Source: an uncultured bacterium
GTDB taxonomy: Bacteria > Bacillota > Clostridia > Lachnospirales > Lachnospiraceae
Assembly (NCBI GenBank): GCA_905215405.1
Contig: CAJMQE010000003.1
Location: forward strand, 30,950 to 94,949
Direction of reading: 5' to 3'
Length of the DNA: 64,000 nt
The notes below the pieces were generated by a model. It worked only from the letters and a program-made list of their open reading frames with translations. It ran no database searches and was not told where the DNA came from. Of the stretch, positions 40,067 through 48,241 are shown one piece after another. Position 1 is the first letter of the stretch. Each line of letters begins with the position of its first letter. A program made the translations under genes and the position numbers.

Positions 40067-41557
40067 ATGGATTTATTTTACAGAAGTACTAGAGATGACA
40101 GTGTAAGAGTTACAGCCTCACAGGCAATTTTAAAGGGCTTATCTGCTGATGGCGGATTATTTGTCCCTGAAAGCATTCCTGCTATGGATAAGAGCTTAGA
40201 GGATTTAGCGAAAATGTCTTATCAGGAAGTGGCATACGAAGTAATGAAATTATTCCTTACTGATTTTTCAGAAGAGGAATTAAAGAATTGTATTGCACAT
40301 GCATATGATTCCAAGTTCGACACAGAAGAGATGGCACCACTTGTGAAAGCTGATGGTGCGTACTATCTTGAATTATTCCATGGTTCAACGATTGCATTCA
40401 AAGATATGGCACTTTCCATTCTGCCTCATCTGCTGACAACTTCTGCAAAGAAGAATCAGGTAAAGAATGACATCGTAATTCTCACAGCTACATCAGGTGA
40501 TACTGGTAAGGCTGCACTTGCTGGATTTGCTAATGTAAAAGGAACCAAGATCATTGTGTTCTATCCAAAGAATGGTGTTAGTCCAATTCAGGAAAAACAG
40601 ATGGTTACGCAGAAGGGTGATAATACCTATGTAATCGGTATCAATGGTAATTTTGATGATGCGCAGACAGGTGTCAAAAAGATATTTGGCGATAAAGAAC
40701 TTGAAAAAGTTCTGGATCAGGCAGGATTCCAGTTCTCATCAGCTAATTCCATTAATATTGGTCGTCTTGTACCACAGATCGTCTATTATGTATATGCATA
40801 TTCCAGACTTCTTGCAAATGAAGAAATTAAAGCTGGAGAAAAAATCAATGTTGTTGTTCCAACAGGTAACTTTGGTAATATTCTTGCCGCTTTCTATGCA
40901 AAGAATATGGGATTACCAGTCAATAAGCTCATCTGTGCTTCTAACGACAATAAAGTATTATATGATTTCTTTACAACAGGAACATATGATAAGAACAGAG
41001 ATTTCGTTCTGACAACATCACCTTCAATGGATATTCTGATTTCAAGCAATCTTGAAAGACTGATTTACCGTATTGTAGGTGCTGATGCGAAAGAAAATGC
41101 CAGATTAATGGCAGCTCTTCGTTCAGAAGGAAAATATGCAATTACAGATGATATGAAGAAACAGCTGGAAGATTTCTATGGCAATTATGCAACAGAAAAA
41201 GAAACAGCTGCTACAATCAAGAAATTATATGAAGATACAAATTATATCATTGATACACATACAGCTGTAGCTGCTACAGTATATGAAAAATATAAAGCAG
41301 ATACAAAAGACACTACAAAAGCAGTCATCGCTTCTACAGCAAGCCCTTATAAGTTTACAAGAAGTGTCATGAATGCAATTGATACAAAGTATGATTCAAT
41401 GGGAGATTTTGAACTGGTTGACGAACTGAATAAGCTTTCAGGCGTTAAGGTTCCTAATGCAATTGAAGAAATTCGTACAGCACCTGTATTACACGATACA
41501 GTGTGTGAAGTCAATGAAATGTGTGACAATGTGAAAAAAATACTTGGAGTACACTAA
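40067..41557 (+). CDS. thrC: Threonine synthase
   Basis: PLP-dependent conversion of O-phosphohomoserine to threonine. The 496-residue product is of the long, E. coli-like type. It starts MDLFYRSTRDDSVRVTASQAI, with the PLP lysine in FHGSTIAFKDMALS (about residue 109), the TATSGDTGKAALAG phosphate site, and the VPTGNFGNILAAFYA loop. The frame is open to a GTG at 40055, but AGGTGG before the ATG at 40067 and family N-termini decide the start. It ends before a strong terminator. Confidence 0.96.
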   Translation: MDLFYRSTRDDSVRVTASQAILKGLSADGGLFVPESIPAMDKSLEDLAKMSYQEVAYEVMKLFLTDFSEEELKNCIAHAYDSKFDTEEMAPLVKADGAYYLELFHGSTIAFKDMALSILPHLLTTSAKKNQVKNDIVILTATSGDTGKAALAGFANVKGTKIIVFYPKNGVSPIQEKQMVTQKGDNTYVIGINGNFDDAQTGVKKIFGDKELEKVLDQAGFQFSSANSINIGRLVPQIVYYVYAYSRLLANEEIKAGEKINVVVPTGNFGNILAAFYAKNMGLPVNKLICASNDNKVLYDFFTTGTYDKNRDFVLTTSPSMDILISSNLERLIYRIVGADAKENARLMAALRSEGKYAITDDMKKQLEDFYGNYATEKETAATIKKLYEDTNYIIDTHTAVAATVYEKYKADTKDTTKAVIASTASPYKFTRSVMNAIDTKYDSMGDFELVDELNKLSGVKVPNAIEEIRTAPVLHDTVCEVNEMCDNVKKILGVH

Positions 41558-41693
41558 TCTGTGAATAAGTGATGGGAAATGTGAGAAACTTTAGACAGAT
41601 AGTTGTGGCATTGAAAATATGTAACAGCTAAATTGAGTGATTTGCATCCATCAGAAAAGACAGATTGGCAACTTTAAATACAGGTATGATAAG

Positions 41694-41748
41694 GAGTGAA
41701 GAATTTTACTGGTTGGGTTTTCCTTCATGTAAGGTTCTTCACTCTTTC
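41694..41748 (+). terminator. Terminator between thrC and the methyltransferase gene
   Basis: A 16-bp stem (41694-41709 with 41729-41744, GAGTGAAGAATTTTAC against GTAAGGTTCTTCACTC, two G-U pairs) is followed by TTTC. The T-run is short but the stem is long. Confidence 0.75.
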
Positions 41749-41770
41749 ATTCTATAACGAGGAAATGTGA

Positions 41771-43267
41771 ATGTTAAAAGATTATATAGAACAAATCAAC
41801 GCAGGTGTTGAAATCAGACAGAATCTGATAAAAATTAAGGAAGAACTGAAAAATGAGAAGAATTGCTATGCATTTCTCTATGCATTGGAAGATGATCAGG
41901 CATTTTTCAAAGATATGCTTACACAGGAAGATGCAAAGGCGAGAAAGAACGCTGCTCTGATCATGGGTGAGATCGGAAAGCAGGAGTATCTGCCTGAGTT
42001 ATTTGAGGCTTTCCAGAACGAGCAGAAACAATTTGTAAAAGCTTCCTATCTGACAGCGATCAGTCGACTGGATTATCGGTCTGTATTGGAACCACTTAGA
42101 GAAGAACTGACAAGATTAAGAACGACTCAGGTAACGGAAGAAAATCGCAAGCATGTCAGTGAACAGATTAAAATACTGAACGAAATGGTCATTGCAATCG
42201 ATGGAATCGATGTGCATACATTTAAAGGGGAAAAAGAAAAATCCCGAATTATATTATTGACGAACCGCAATTATAAAGAAGTTACAGTTGAAAAATTAAA
42301 AGATTCAGGAATTCCGGAAGAAAAGATCAAAGTATTTAATGCTGGAATTATGGCAGAAGTACAGGATCTGACATCAATTTTGAAAATCAGAACTTATAAA
42401 GAACTGTTATTTTTATTGCCGGACTGCCGGACTTGTGAAAAGGATCCGGTCGCAGCAGCACAGGCACTTGCTAAGAGCTCTCTTTATGAGTTTTTAAAAC
42501 ATAGACATCAGGGATCGGATAAATATTACTTTAGAATTGAATATAAGTCGAAAGATACATTGGATAAGAAGAGTGCATTTACCAAAAAGATGGCAGCACA
42601 GCTGGAACGCGATACCAATGGAAAAATGCTGAATTCTACATCTAATTATGAGATAGAGATCAGACTGGTAGAGAATAAGGCGGGTCAGTTAAATGTGATG
42701 TTAAAGCTCTATACTCTGCGTGATACCAGATTTGAGTATCGTTATGAATCAGTTGCGGCCAGCATTGCACCTGTCAACGCAGCACTTTTTATGGAACTGG
42801 TAAAAGAATATCGTAAAGAGGAAGCAAAGGTCTTAGATCCATTTTGTGGAGTCGGAACTATGCTGGTTGAGAGATATCGAGCACGAAAAACGAATACAAT
42901 GTATGGAATCGATACCTATGGTGAGGCCATTGAAAAAGCAAAGCGAAATACAGAACGCGCCAATCTGATCATTCATTACATTAATAAAGATTTCTTTGAT
43001 TTTGAGCATGAGTATTTATTTAATGAAATTGTTAGCAATTTGCCAAGAGTAACTAGAAAAAGCGGCGAAAATGATATCAGAGAATTGTACAAAAGATTCT
43101 TTGCAAAGGCTGGAAAACACCTCACTTCGGATGGCATCATGATTCTGCATACCTATGAGAAAGAAATGCTGGAACAGTATAGCAAAGGCTATTTCAAAAT
43201 AGAAGCAAAGTTTGAAATCTCAAAAGTAGAGAAGAGCTATCTGTATGTATTAACACAGATACAGTAG
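41771..43267 (+). CDS. HEAT-repeat, THUMP-like RNA methyltransferase
   Basis: Predicted SAM-dependent RNA (possibly tRNA guanine-N2) methyltransferase of 498 residues. The first ~145 residues form alpha-helical HEAT-like repeats (KNAALIMGEIGKQEYLPELFEAF, then KASYLTAISRLDYRSVLEPL). Residues about 155-335 resemble the THUMP-containing region of TrmN/Trm14-type enzymes, ending FEYRYESVAASIAPVNAAL. The Rossmann methyltransferase follows, with motif I at 356-364 (DPFCGVGTM). The usual N/D-P-P-Y catalytic motif reads NLPR at 423-426. The HEAT fusion and altered catalytic motif are unusual. The start is the first ATG, with GAGG upstream. Confidence 0.8.
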   Translation: MLKDYIEQINAGVEIRQNLIKIKEELKNEKNCYAFLYALEDDQAFFKDMLTQEDAKARKNAALIMGEIGKQEYLPELFEAFQNEQKQFVKASYLTAISRLDYRSVLEPLREELTRLRTTQVTEENRKHVSEQIKILNEMVIAIDGIDVHTFKGEKEKSRIILLTNRNYKEVTVEKLKDSGIPEEKIKVFNAGIMAEVQDLTSILKIRTYKELLFLLPDCRTCEKDPVAAAQALAKSSLYEFLKHRHQGSDKYYFRIEYKSKDTLDKKSAFTKKMAAQLERDTNGKMLNSTSNYEIEIRLVENKAGQLNVMLKLYTLRDTRFEYRYESVAASIAPVNAALFMELVKEYRKEEAKVLDPFCGVGTMLVERYRARKTNTMYGIDTYGEAIEKAKRNTERANLIIHYINKDFFDFEHEYLFNEIVSNLPRVTRKSGENDIRELYKRFFAKAGKHLTSDGIMILHTYEKEMLEQYSKGYFKIEAKFEISKVEKSYLYVLTQIQ

Positions 43268-43299
43268 GCGAAAGTAAAATTAATGATATTATAATTAAT

Positions 43300-43354
43300 A
43301 AAAAAGCACAGTTGCCAAACTTGTATGTTAAGTTCAGCTTTCTGTGCTTTTTTT
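43300..43354 (+). terminator. Terminator after the methyltransferase gene
   Basis: AAAAAAGCACAG (43300-43311) pairs with CTGTGCTTTTTT (43342-43353), a perfect 12-bp stem with an A-run and T-run, so it could also stop minus-strand transcripts. Confidence 0.88.
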
Positions 43355-43373
43355 AATGTGGACTGTTTAAGAT

Positions 43374-43486
43374 CCTTATTTGCCTGGTGTATCGTTATTT
43401 GCCTGGGGATATCAGTATCTGCCCAGTATATTATTATTTACTTAGTATATATCACTATCTGCCCGATATATTATTATTTACCTAGT
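43374..43486. repeat. Six degenerate ~20-bp tandem repeats
   Basis: Units near TTATTTGCCTGGTATAT recur about every 19-20 bp (TTATTTGCCTGG twice, GTATCTGCCCAG, TTATTTACTTAG, CTATCTGCCCGA, TTATTTACCTAG). They lie between two convergent genes. Confidence 0.7.
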
Positions 43487-43502
43487 AAGAAAGCGTGTAT
43501 CC

Positions 43503-44477
43503 TTATTTATCAGGGATATCAATGATTTCGAGGATATCATCATCAGAAAACTCATCATTCGGGATGTGTTTCTGAGGCGCTTTTCTTGGACTATTAACTC
43601 CTTTGCGAGCAGAGGTACCATTTCTTTTGGAACCGGTAGCACGTTTAGAGTTTGCCACTTTTAGTCGACTTGTCACAATCATCAGAATCAGGGAAATAAT
43701 CAACATGACAATTCCGATATAGAGGAAGGCGACCAGACTGCTCGTAATAAAACGAACAGCAAAACGGAACACATATTCCGGAGAAATATTAAGTCGCCGG
43801 TATGCACCTTGTAATAAAAGGCCAGCTGGTACAAGAACTGTCATTAACATTCCAGCAAGAGTAGCATAAGTGATATAAGGCAGAAAAGTACGTCTCCTTC
43901 GTCCAGCTTTTACAATTAAAAGTATTGTAATTAAGGTAAGAACCAAAAGAACTGCAATTCCGATTAGGATTACCTTTGCGAACATGCTACGGATGCTTAC
44001 ATAGTAGGAAATGAAGGGAATGGAGATGTTTTGAGAATAAAATTGTAATACAGCATTTGTAAAGACTGTAATATTATTTTCCTGTTCTTCATTCAGTTCA
44101 ATTCTCTGTGTTTGAATATACTGATGAACATTTGCAGTCAGTTTATCATTTAGATCAGTCAGATCAAGAGGCGTATCGTCAGACGCCAGTTTTGCACGGA
44201 TGACGGTCTTACAGTCTTTTTCTGCCTGCTCCTTTGTAAATACATCATCCAGAACAGAGTTATCCAACCCCATTGGAATGATTAGATTTTCAGCCTCGTC
44301 AACGGTTTCTTCTACTACATGAGTATAATACTGTGTATTCTTCATAGCGCCAAAAATGGTCGCCTGATTGAACAGGCCAGCTTTCAGCCCAATCAGAAGA
44401 CAGAGCATTGTCAGGAAAACAGATAGTAGAAATGATAGAATCGTCAGGACGACGGTATTTTCTTTTTTCTTTTTCAT
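43503..44477 (-). CDS. Four-TM membrane protein of the sortase operon, unknown function
   Basis: I do not recognise a family for this 324-residue protein. One N-terminal hydrophobic segment (about 9-32, VLTILSFLLSVFLTMLCLLIGL) is followed by a ~125-residue acidic extracellular domain. Three more membrane segments follow at about 168-190, 203-225 and 243-268 (LVAFLYIGIVMLIISLILMIV). The cytoplasmic tail is basic (KRATGSKRNGTSARKG) and ends acidic (FSDDDILEIIDIPDK). AAAGGA lies 7 nt before the ATG. It follows the sortase gene by 31 bp. It could be an accessory, assembly or sensing partner of the sortase; this is inference. Confidence 0.75.
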   Translation of the reverse strand: MKKKKENTVVLTILSFLLSVFLTMLCLLIGLKAGLFNQATIFGAMKNTQYYTHVVEETVDEAENLIIPMGLDNSVLDDVFTKEQAEKDCKTVIRAKLASDDTPLDLTDLNDKLTANVHQYIQTQRIELNEEQENNITVFTNAVLQFYSQNISIPFISYYVSIRSMFAKVILIGIAVLLVLTLITILLIVKAGRRRRTFLPYITYATLAGMLMTVLVPAGLLLQGAYRRLNISPEYVFRFAVRFITSSLVAFLYIGIVMLIISLILMIVTSRLKVANSKRATGSKRNGTSARKGVNSPRKAPQKHIPNDEFSDDDILEIIDIPDK

Positions 44478-44508
44478 ATAAATGTCCTTTCACAATTCAA
44501 AATAATAT

Positions 44509-45177
44509 CTAGTTGTATACAACGGTCGGACCGGAAATTTTGTCGCCGTATACAAAATATCTGTTTTCAAGATCACCCAGTGTATTAAATGGATAACAGG
44601 TATACATGATCAGTTGTTCTTGATCCTGTGCCAGATCATAGGCAGAGGCATCATTTTTGTCAGCGACCTGCATATCAGTAATTTCGTATTTATATACACC
44701 ATATGTAGTTGTAATTGTAACAATATCTCCAGCCTCGATGTCTTCTAAAGGCAGGAAATAGGTCGTATTATGTGCTGCGAGAAGCAGTGGGCGACCAAAA
44801 CCTGGCAGTGAAGTTCCGGAATATTGTCCTACTCCTGATTTTAGTACACTGTTGGTATCCCCAAAATACAATGGAGCATCCAGGGAAATTCTCTCACAGC
44901 TGATATGACCGTAGAGTGTTTCATTTTCAGGCATTGTGATTTCTGAAATTGATACAGAAGTCTTCTGCGCATCTTCCGATGCAGGAATATCATAAATGGA
45001 TTTTAATTCTGTATTGAATACAGGCTCAGTTGTACTGGTAATCAGGTTCGTCACTGAGGAAATCGTATTTATTAGTGGAAGAGCTGCGACATAAACAACA
45101 CCATATCCAATTATGGTAAAAAATAATGGCATATAGATATATGCCATTATCTTTTTTAACCTTATACGTTTCGGCAA
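44509..45177 (-). CDS. Sortase (class D-like)
   Basis: Membrane-bound cysteine transpeptidase that attaches secreted proteins to the cell wall, 222 residues. A basic N-terminus and one membrane segment (about 12-36) anchor it. The catalytic triad is visible: H136 in LLLAAHNTTY, C194 in IMYTCYPFN and R206 in ENRYFVYG. The likely start is a TTG at 45177, which keeps the basic PKRIRLKK before the helix; the next ATG (45147) would lose it. The gene follows the substrate gene by 6 bp. Codons 8-21 form a terminator-like hairpin, so expression may be limited relative to the substrate. Confidence 0.88.
   Translation of the reverse strand: MPKRIRLKKIMAYIYMPLFFTIIGYGVVYVAALPLINTISSVTNLITSTTEPVFNTELKSIYDIPASEDAQKTSVSISEITMPENETLYGHISCERISLDAPLYFGDTNSVLKSGVGQYSGTSLPGFGRPLLLAAHNTTYFLPLEDIEAGDIVTITTTYGVYKYEITDMQVADKNDASAYDLAQDQEQLIMYTCYPFNTLGDLENRYFVYGDKISGPTVVYN
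45118..45157 (-). terminator. Terminator-like hairpin inside the start of the sortase gene
   Basis: The sequences 45123-45135 and 45138-45150 are perfect complements (ATAATGGCATATA and TATATGCCATTAT). On the sense strand this gives a 12-bp stem with an ATCT loop, preceded by an A-run and followed by six T. It lies within codons 8-21 of the sortase. Confidence 0.6.
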
Positions 45178-45183
45178 AGAATA

Positions 45184-45852
45184 TTATTCTTCTTCAGCTG
45201 TTCTTTTTTTTGTTGCAACAACGCCACATCCTGCTAATGACATTGCTAAAACAGCGATTACTGCATAAGTTGCAGCCATGCTTGAAGCACCAGTAGCTTT
45301 GATTACACCGTTTGTGCTTGTTGAAGCTGCTGTTGTAGTTCCAGTAGCTGCTGTTTCAGTTGTAGCTGAACCATTAGCTGTAGAAACAACTACTGAGTTA
45401 GCGGAATCTTTTAATCCTTCTGTTTTCAGAACATCAGCTTCATAAGAAACTACGCTCTTACCATCAGCAGTTACAGCAGATACAGTACCAGTTGCAACAT
45501 CAAATTTAACGTTTACATTGATTGCAGCACCAGCTTCTTCAGCATCAGTTACGATTTTCTGAAGCTGATCAACTGTTAAGTTGCTAACACCACCTGCAGC
45601 TCTGACAACAGCCTGAGCATCAGCGATCTTTGATTCGATTGTAGCAGCCTGATCAGCTGTGACATCTACACCATCAAGTAAGAAATAGTTTGATACCTGA
45701 GTGATCTGTGCTTCTGGAAGATTAGCATCCTGTAATTTCTTTACGATTTCAGCTTCACTTGTTGATAAATCAGCTGCAAATGCTGATAATGACATTGACA
45801 TTGTCATTGCTGTTACAGTAGCGGCTGCAACAAATTTTTTCATCTTCTTCAT
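45184..45852 (-). CDS. Secreted protein with sortase-like C-terminal anchor, probable substrate of adjacent sortase
   Basis: A 222-residue exported protein. The signal peptide ends SAFA-AD (about 27). The mature part has a helical region (about 29-105) and a short beta-like segment (INVNVKFDVATGTVSAVTADG), then a Ala/Thr/Ser-rich linker. The C-terminus has IKATG (184-188), a hydrophobic stretch (about 192-213) and a KKRTAEEE tail, the layout of a sorting signal though not canonical LPXTG. The sortase gene starts 6 bp after it. No Shine-Dalgarno site stands before the ATG; a structured leader with a small ORF lies upstream. I do not recognise the mature domain. Confidence 0.8.
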   Translation of the reverse strand: MKKMKKFVAAATVTAMTMSMSLSAFAADLSTSEAEIVKKLQDANLPEAQITQVSNYFLLDGVDVTADQAATIESKIADAQAVVRAAGGVSNLTVDQLQKIVTDAEEAGAAINVNVKFDVATGTVSAVTADGKSVVSYEADVLKTEGLKDSANSVVVSTANGSATTETAATGTTTAASTSTNGVIKATGASSMAATYAVIAVLAMSLAGCGVVATKKRTAEEE

Positions 45853-45862
45853 CTTATTAATG

Positions 45863-45951
45863 TGTGCGGTTACCTGATTCAGTAACTCTCCCCTTTGAGT
45901 GAGAGTTTATAACAGGGGGCACTACTCCTTCTCATTTTTTCTTCCTCTCAC
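45863..45951 (-). promoter_or_regulatory. Structured leader of the sortase operon with alternate pairings
   Basis: In the transcript AGTGAGAG (first arm, about 45951-45944) can pair with CTCTCACT (about 45906-45899). CTCTC can instead pair with GGAGAG just downstream (AACTCTC/GAGAGTT, 45908-45884). GTGC and CCTG can pair with CAGG and GCAC near 45863-45877. The first pairing would cover the ribosome site of the small ORF. Such exclusive folds are typical of attenuators or riboswitches, but I cannot name a class. Confidence 0.45.
45879..45935 (-). CDS. Possible 18-residue leader peptide
   Basis: An ATG at 45935 follows AGAGGA with 7 nt spacing and opens MRRSSAPCYKLSLKGESY, ending in TGA. Its codons build the hairpin in the leader. 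It stops 27 nt before the start of the secreted protein gene, which lacks its own ribosome site. Translation of the peptide is inferred from the good ribosome site only. Confidence 0.4.
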   Translation of the reverse strand: MRRSSAPCYKLSLKGESY

Positions 45952-45984
45952 TAAATCACTAAAGTAATAACATACTTTATGTAA

Positions 45985-46013
45985 ATTGTAACATTTTGGT
46001 AATAAATAGTAAA
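45985..46013 (-). promoter_or_regulatory. Promoter of the sortase operon
   Basis: On the minus strand TTTACT (46013-46008), a 17-nt spacer, then TACAAT (45990-45985) preceded by TG-T, an extended -10. It is divergent from the promoter at 46097. Confidence 0.6.
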
Positions 46014-46096
46014 GCAAAAAACGTAAAAATAGTCGAAAAAAATAATAACTTGTTGCAATTAATAATAGTTGTGTGATAACAAGAAAAGAAATCTAT

Positions 46097-46125
46097 TTGC
46101 AATGTATCTGTTTTCTCATTATAAT
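46097..46125 (+). promoter_or_regulatory. Promoter of the arginase-fold gene
   Basis: TTGCAA (46097-46102), a 17-nt spacer, then TATAAT (46120-46125), about 67 bp before the chosen start. Confidence 0.7.
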
Positions 46126-46191
46126 AGGTAGAAATTGGATAAAGGTTGACATATAAAAGGCCTATTTTGAATTATGGTAAACAGGAAGGCG

Positions 46192-47037
46192 ATGAGAATA
46201 TTGATCAGGGAGAAAAAACAGAGTGCGGATATGATTATGAATTTTTCTGGGATTTATGAAATGTTTCACAGGATTCCGGAAATATCCTGTCATACCAGTG
46301 ATTTTAAAGATATTCGTGGAACAAATGGGTATTGTGACGAAGCGGCAGTAGAAGAGATTGCAAAAAGGATTAAAAGTAGGGATTATCACGGGATTCATTT
46401 TATAGATTCGGGAAATTATCACTATCTGTCCGATCTGTGGATGCAGAAAATACATAAAAAATTCATACTGCTGGTGTTCGATCATCATCCTGATATGCAG
46501 AGCCCAAGATTTGGGCAGATTCTGTCCTGTGGCAGCTGGATAAAAAATCTGCTAATGACAAATGATAATCTGGCACATGTATTTTCAATCGGTGCAAGAG
46601 ATGATTTAGTCGCAACAGTGGAAGAAACAGAAACAAAGCTCTTAGATAGTGGCCGTGTGACGATGTATAACCAGTCACTTACCAATGCAGAGACAGCAGC
46701 TTCCATTTGTGAAGAGATGGAAGAAGAGATACACAATGAAAATCTGGAACAACTTCCTATCTATATATCAGTTGATAAAGATGTGCTTTCGGAAAATGTG
46801 ATCCGGACGAATTGGGACCAGGGAAATATGGACATTCATTATATAGAAGAAATTATTAGCCGGTCTTCAAAAAAAGCAGAATTGCTTGGTATGGATGTCT
46901 GTGGGGAACTGTCCGGTGTTCAGACCGAACAAATGGATCTGGAAAAAGAGATCGAGCGAAGCGAAGCGGTCAATCTTGGGTTCTATCATCTGTTTCAGAT
47001 GATTCGTCAGAGCCGCACATTTGATAAGAAGAAATAA
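46192..47037 (+). CDS. Arginase/agmatinase-fold protein, divergent
   Basis: Predicted metal-dependent hydrolase of the ureohydrolase superfamily, 281 residues. Metal-ligand motifs can be matched. GNYHYL (H77) stands where arginases have GGDHS. FDHHPDM (D97, H98/H99, D101) stands for DAHxD. SVDKDVLS (D195, D197) stands for SxDxDxxDP, but without the usual Asp-Pro. The changes suggest a substrate other than arginine or agmatine, or formiminoglutamate-type activity. I chose the ATG at 46192 with AGGA 5 nt upstream; ATG 46174 is an alternative. It is divergent from the sortase operon and has no metabolic partner nearby. Confidence 0.8.
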   Translation: MRILIREKKQSADMIMNFSGIYEMFHRIPEISCHTSDFKDIRGTNGYCDEAAVEEIAKRIKSRDYHGIHFIDSGNYHYLSDLWMQKIHKKFILLVFDHHPDMQSPRFGQILSCGSWIKNLLMTNDNLAHVFSIGARDDLVATVEETETKLLDSGRVTMYNQSLTNAETAASICEEMEEEIHNENLEQLPIYISVDKDVLSENVIRTNWDQGNMDIHYIEEIISRSSKKAELLGMDVCGELSGVQTEQMDLEKEIERSEAVNLGFYHLFQMIRQSRTFDKKK

Positions 47038-47068
47038 AGAAAGTTTTTGAAAAATCTTGTTGTAGGTG

Positions 47069-47097
47069 TTGACAAATAATAGTGTTAGTGATATTTT
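47069..47097 (+). promoter_or_regulatory. Heat-shock operon promoter
   Basis: TTGACA (47069-47074), a 17-nt spacer, then TATTTT (47092-47097), directly upstream of the CIRCE operator. Confidence 0.8.
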
Positions 47098-47110
47098 AAT
47101 TGTAACGATA

Positions 47111-47137
47111 TTAGCACTCTATCAAAATGAGTGCTAA
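47111..47137 (+). promoter_or_regulatory. CIRCE operator (HrcA binding site)
   Basis: TTAGCACTC (47111-47119), a 9-nt spacer, then GAGTGCTAA (47129-47137): a perfect CIRCE element. It lies between the promoter and hrcA, so HrcA represses its own operon. Confidence 0.97.
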
Positions 47138-47171
47138 CAAATCGAAAGAACATTGCAAAGGAGTGGCTGAC

Positions 47172-48224
47172 ATGGATGAACTTGATGACAGAAAGTTGAA
47201 GATTCTCAATGCGATTATTCAAAACTATCTAGAGACAGGCGAGCCGGTTGGGTCAAGAACAATTTCAAAGTACGCAGACCTGAATCTCAGTTCAGCTACA
47301 ATTCGTAATGAGATGGCAGATCTGGAGGAAATGGGACTGATCTTACAGCCGCATACTTCAGCAGGTCGAATTCCTTCAGACAAAGGATATCGCTTATATG
47401 TCGATAATCTGATGTTGGAAAAAGAGAAGGAGCTTTCAGAGAAGGAAAAAGAAGTAAGTGATATGAAAAATTTCCTGACTGAAAAAGTTGACCGGGTTGA
47501 GGAGCTTTTACAGAATGTCGCAAAGGTTCTGGCAAATGATACGAATTATGCAACTATGGTAACAACACCACAGTGCAACAGAACAAAATTAAAATTTATA
47601 CAGCTTTCCCAGCTGGAGAGTAAGAAGATTCTTGCAGTTATTGTAATGGAAGGTAATTTGATCAAGAATAAAGTAATTACAGTCAGCGAGGAAATCTCTC
47701 AGGAAACACTTTTAAAATTAAATCTGTTACTAAATACCAGTCTTAATGGTCTGACACTGGAAGAAATCAATCTTGGTATCATATCCAGAATGCAGAATCA
47801 GGCAGGCGAATATGTCAATCTGGTCAAGGAAGTATTAGATGCAATCGCAGAGGCAATTAACAGTGCCGACAATATGCAGATCTTTACCAGTGGGGCAACA
47901 AATATTTTCCGGTATCCGGAACTGAGTGACAGTGACAAAGCAAGTAAGCTTATATGTACTTTGGAAGAAAAAGATCTTCTCTCTAATCTGGTCACAGATT
48001 CGCAGGAGAAGGATGACAACCAGGGTATTCAAGTATATATAGGAAACGAAACACCGGTGCAGACCATGAAGGACTGCAGCGTCGTAACAGCAACTTATGA
48101 GCTGGAAGATGGATTGAGAGGTACGATTGGTATCATCGGTCCAAAGAGAATGGATTACGACAAAGTCGTTGAAAAGTTAAAGACCATTCAGTCACAACTC
48201 GACACGGTGTATAAGAAAACTTAA
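47172..48224 (+). CDS. hrcA: Heat-inducible transcription repressor HrcA
   Basis: Repressor of class I heat-shock genes that binds CIRCE, 350 residues. The N-terminal winged helix contains RKLKILNAIIQNYLETGEPVGS, then SSATIRNEMADLEEMGLI and HTSAGRIPSDKGYRLYVD. A GAF-like core and dimerisation domain follow (about 110-345). AAAGGAG lies 8 nt before the ATG at 47172; the frame is open upstream to 47127, but that part overlaps the CIRCE element. It is the first gene of hrcA-grpE-dnaK(-dnaJ). Confidence 0.97.
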   Translation: MDELDDRKLKILNAIIQNYLETGEPVGSRTISKYADLNLSSATIRNEMADLEEMGLILQPHTSAGRIPSDKGYRLYVDNLMLEKEKELSEKEKEVSDMKNFLTEKVDRVEELLQNVAKVLANDTNYATMVTTPQCNRTKLKFIQLSQLESKKILAVIVMEGNLIKNKVITVSEEISQETLLKLNLLLNTSLNGLTLEEINLGIISRMQNQAGEYVNLVKEVLDAIAEAINSADNMQIFTSGATNIFRYPELSDSDKASKLICTLEEKDLLSNLVTDSQEKDDNQGIQVYIGNETPVQTMKDCSVVTATYELEDGLRGTIGIIGPKRMDYDKVVEKLKTIQSQLDTVYKKT

Positions 48225-48241
48225 GAAAGGTTGGTAGGAAA

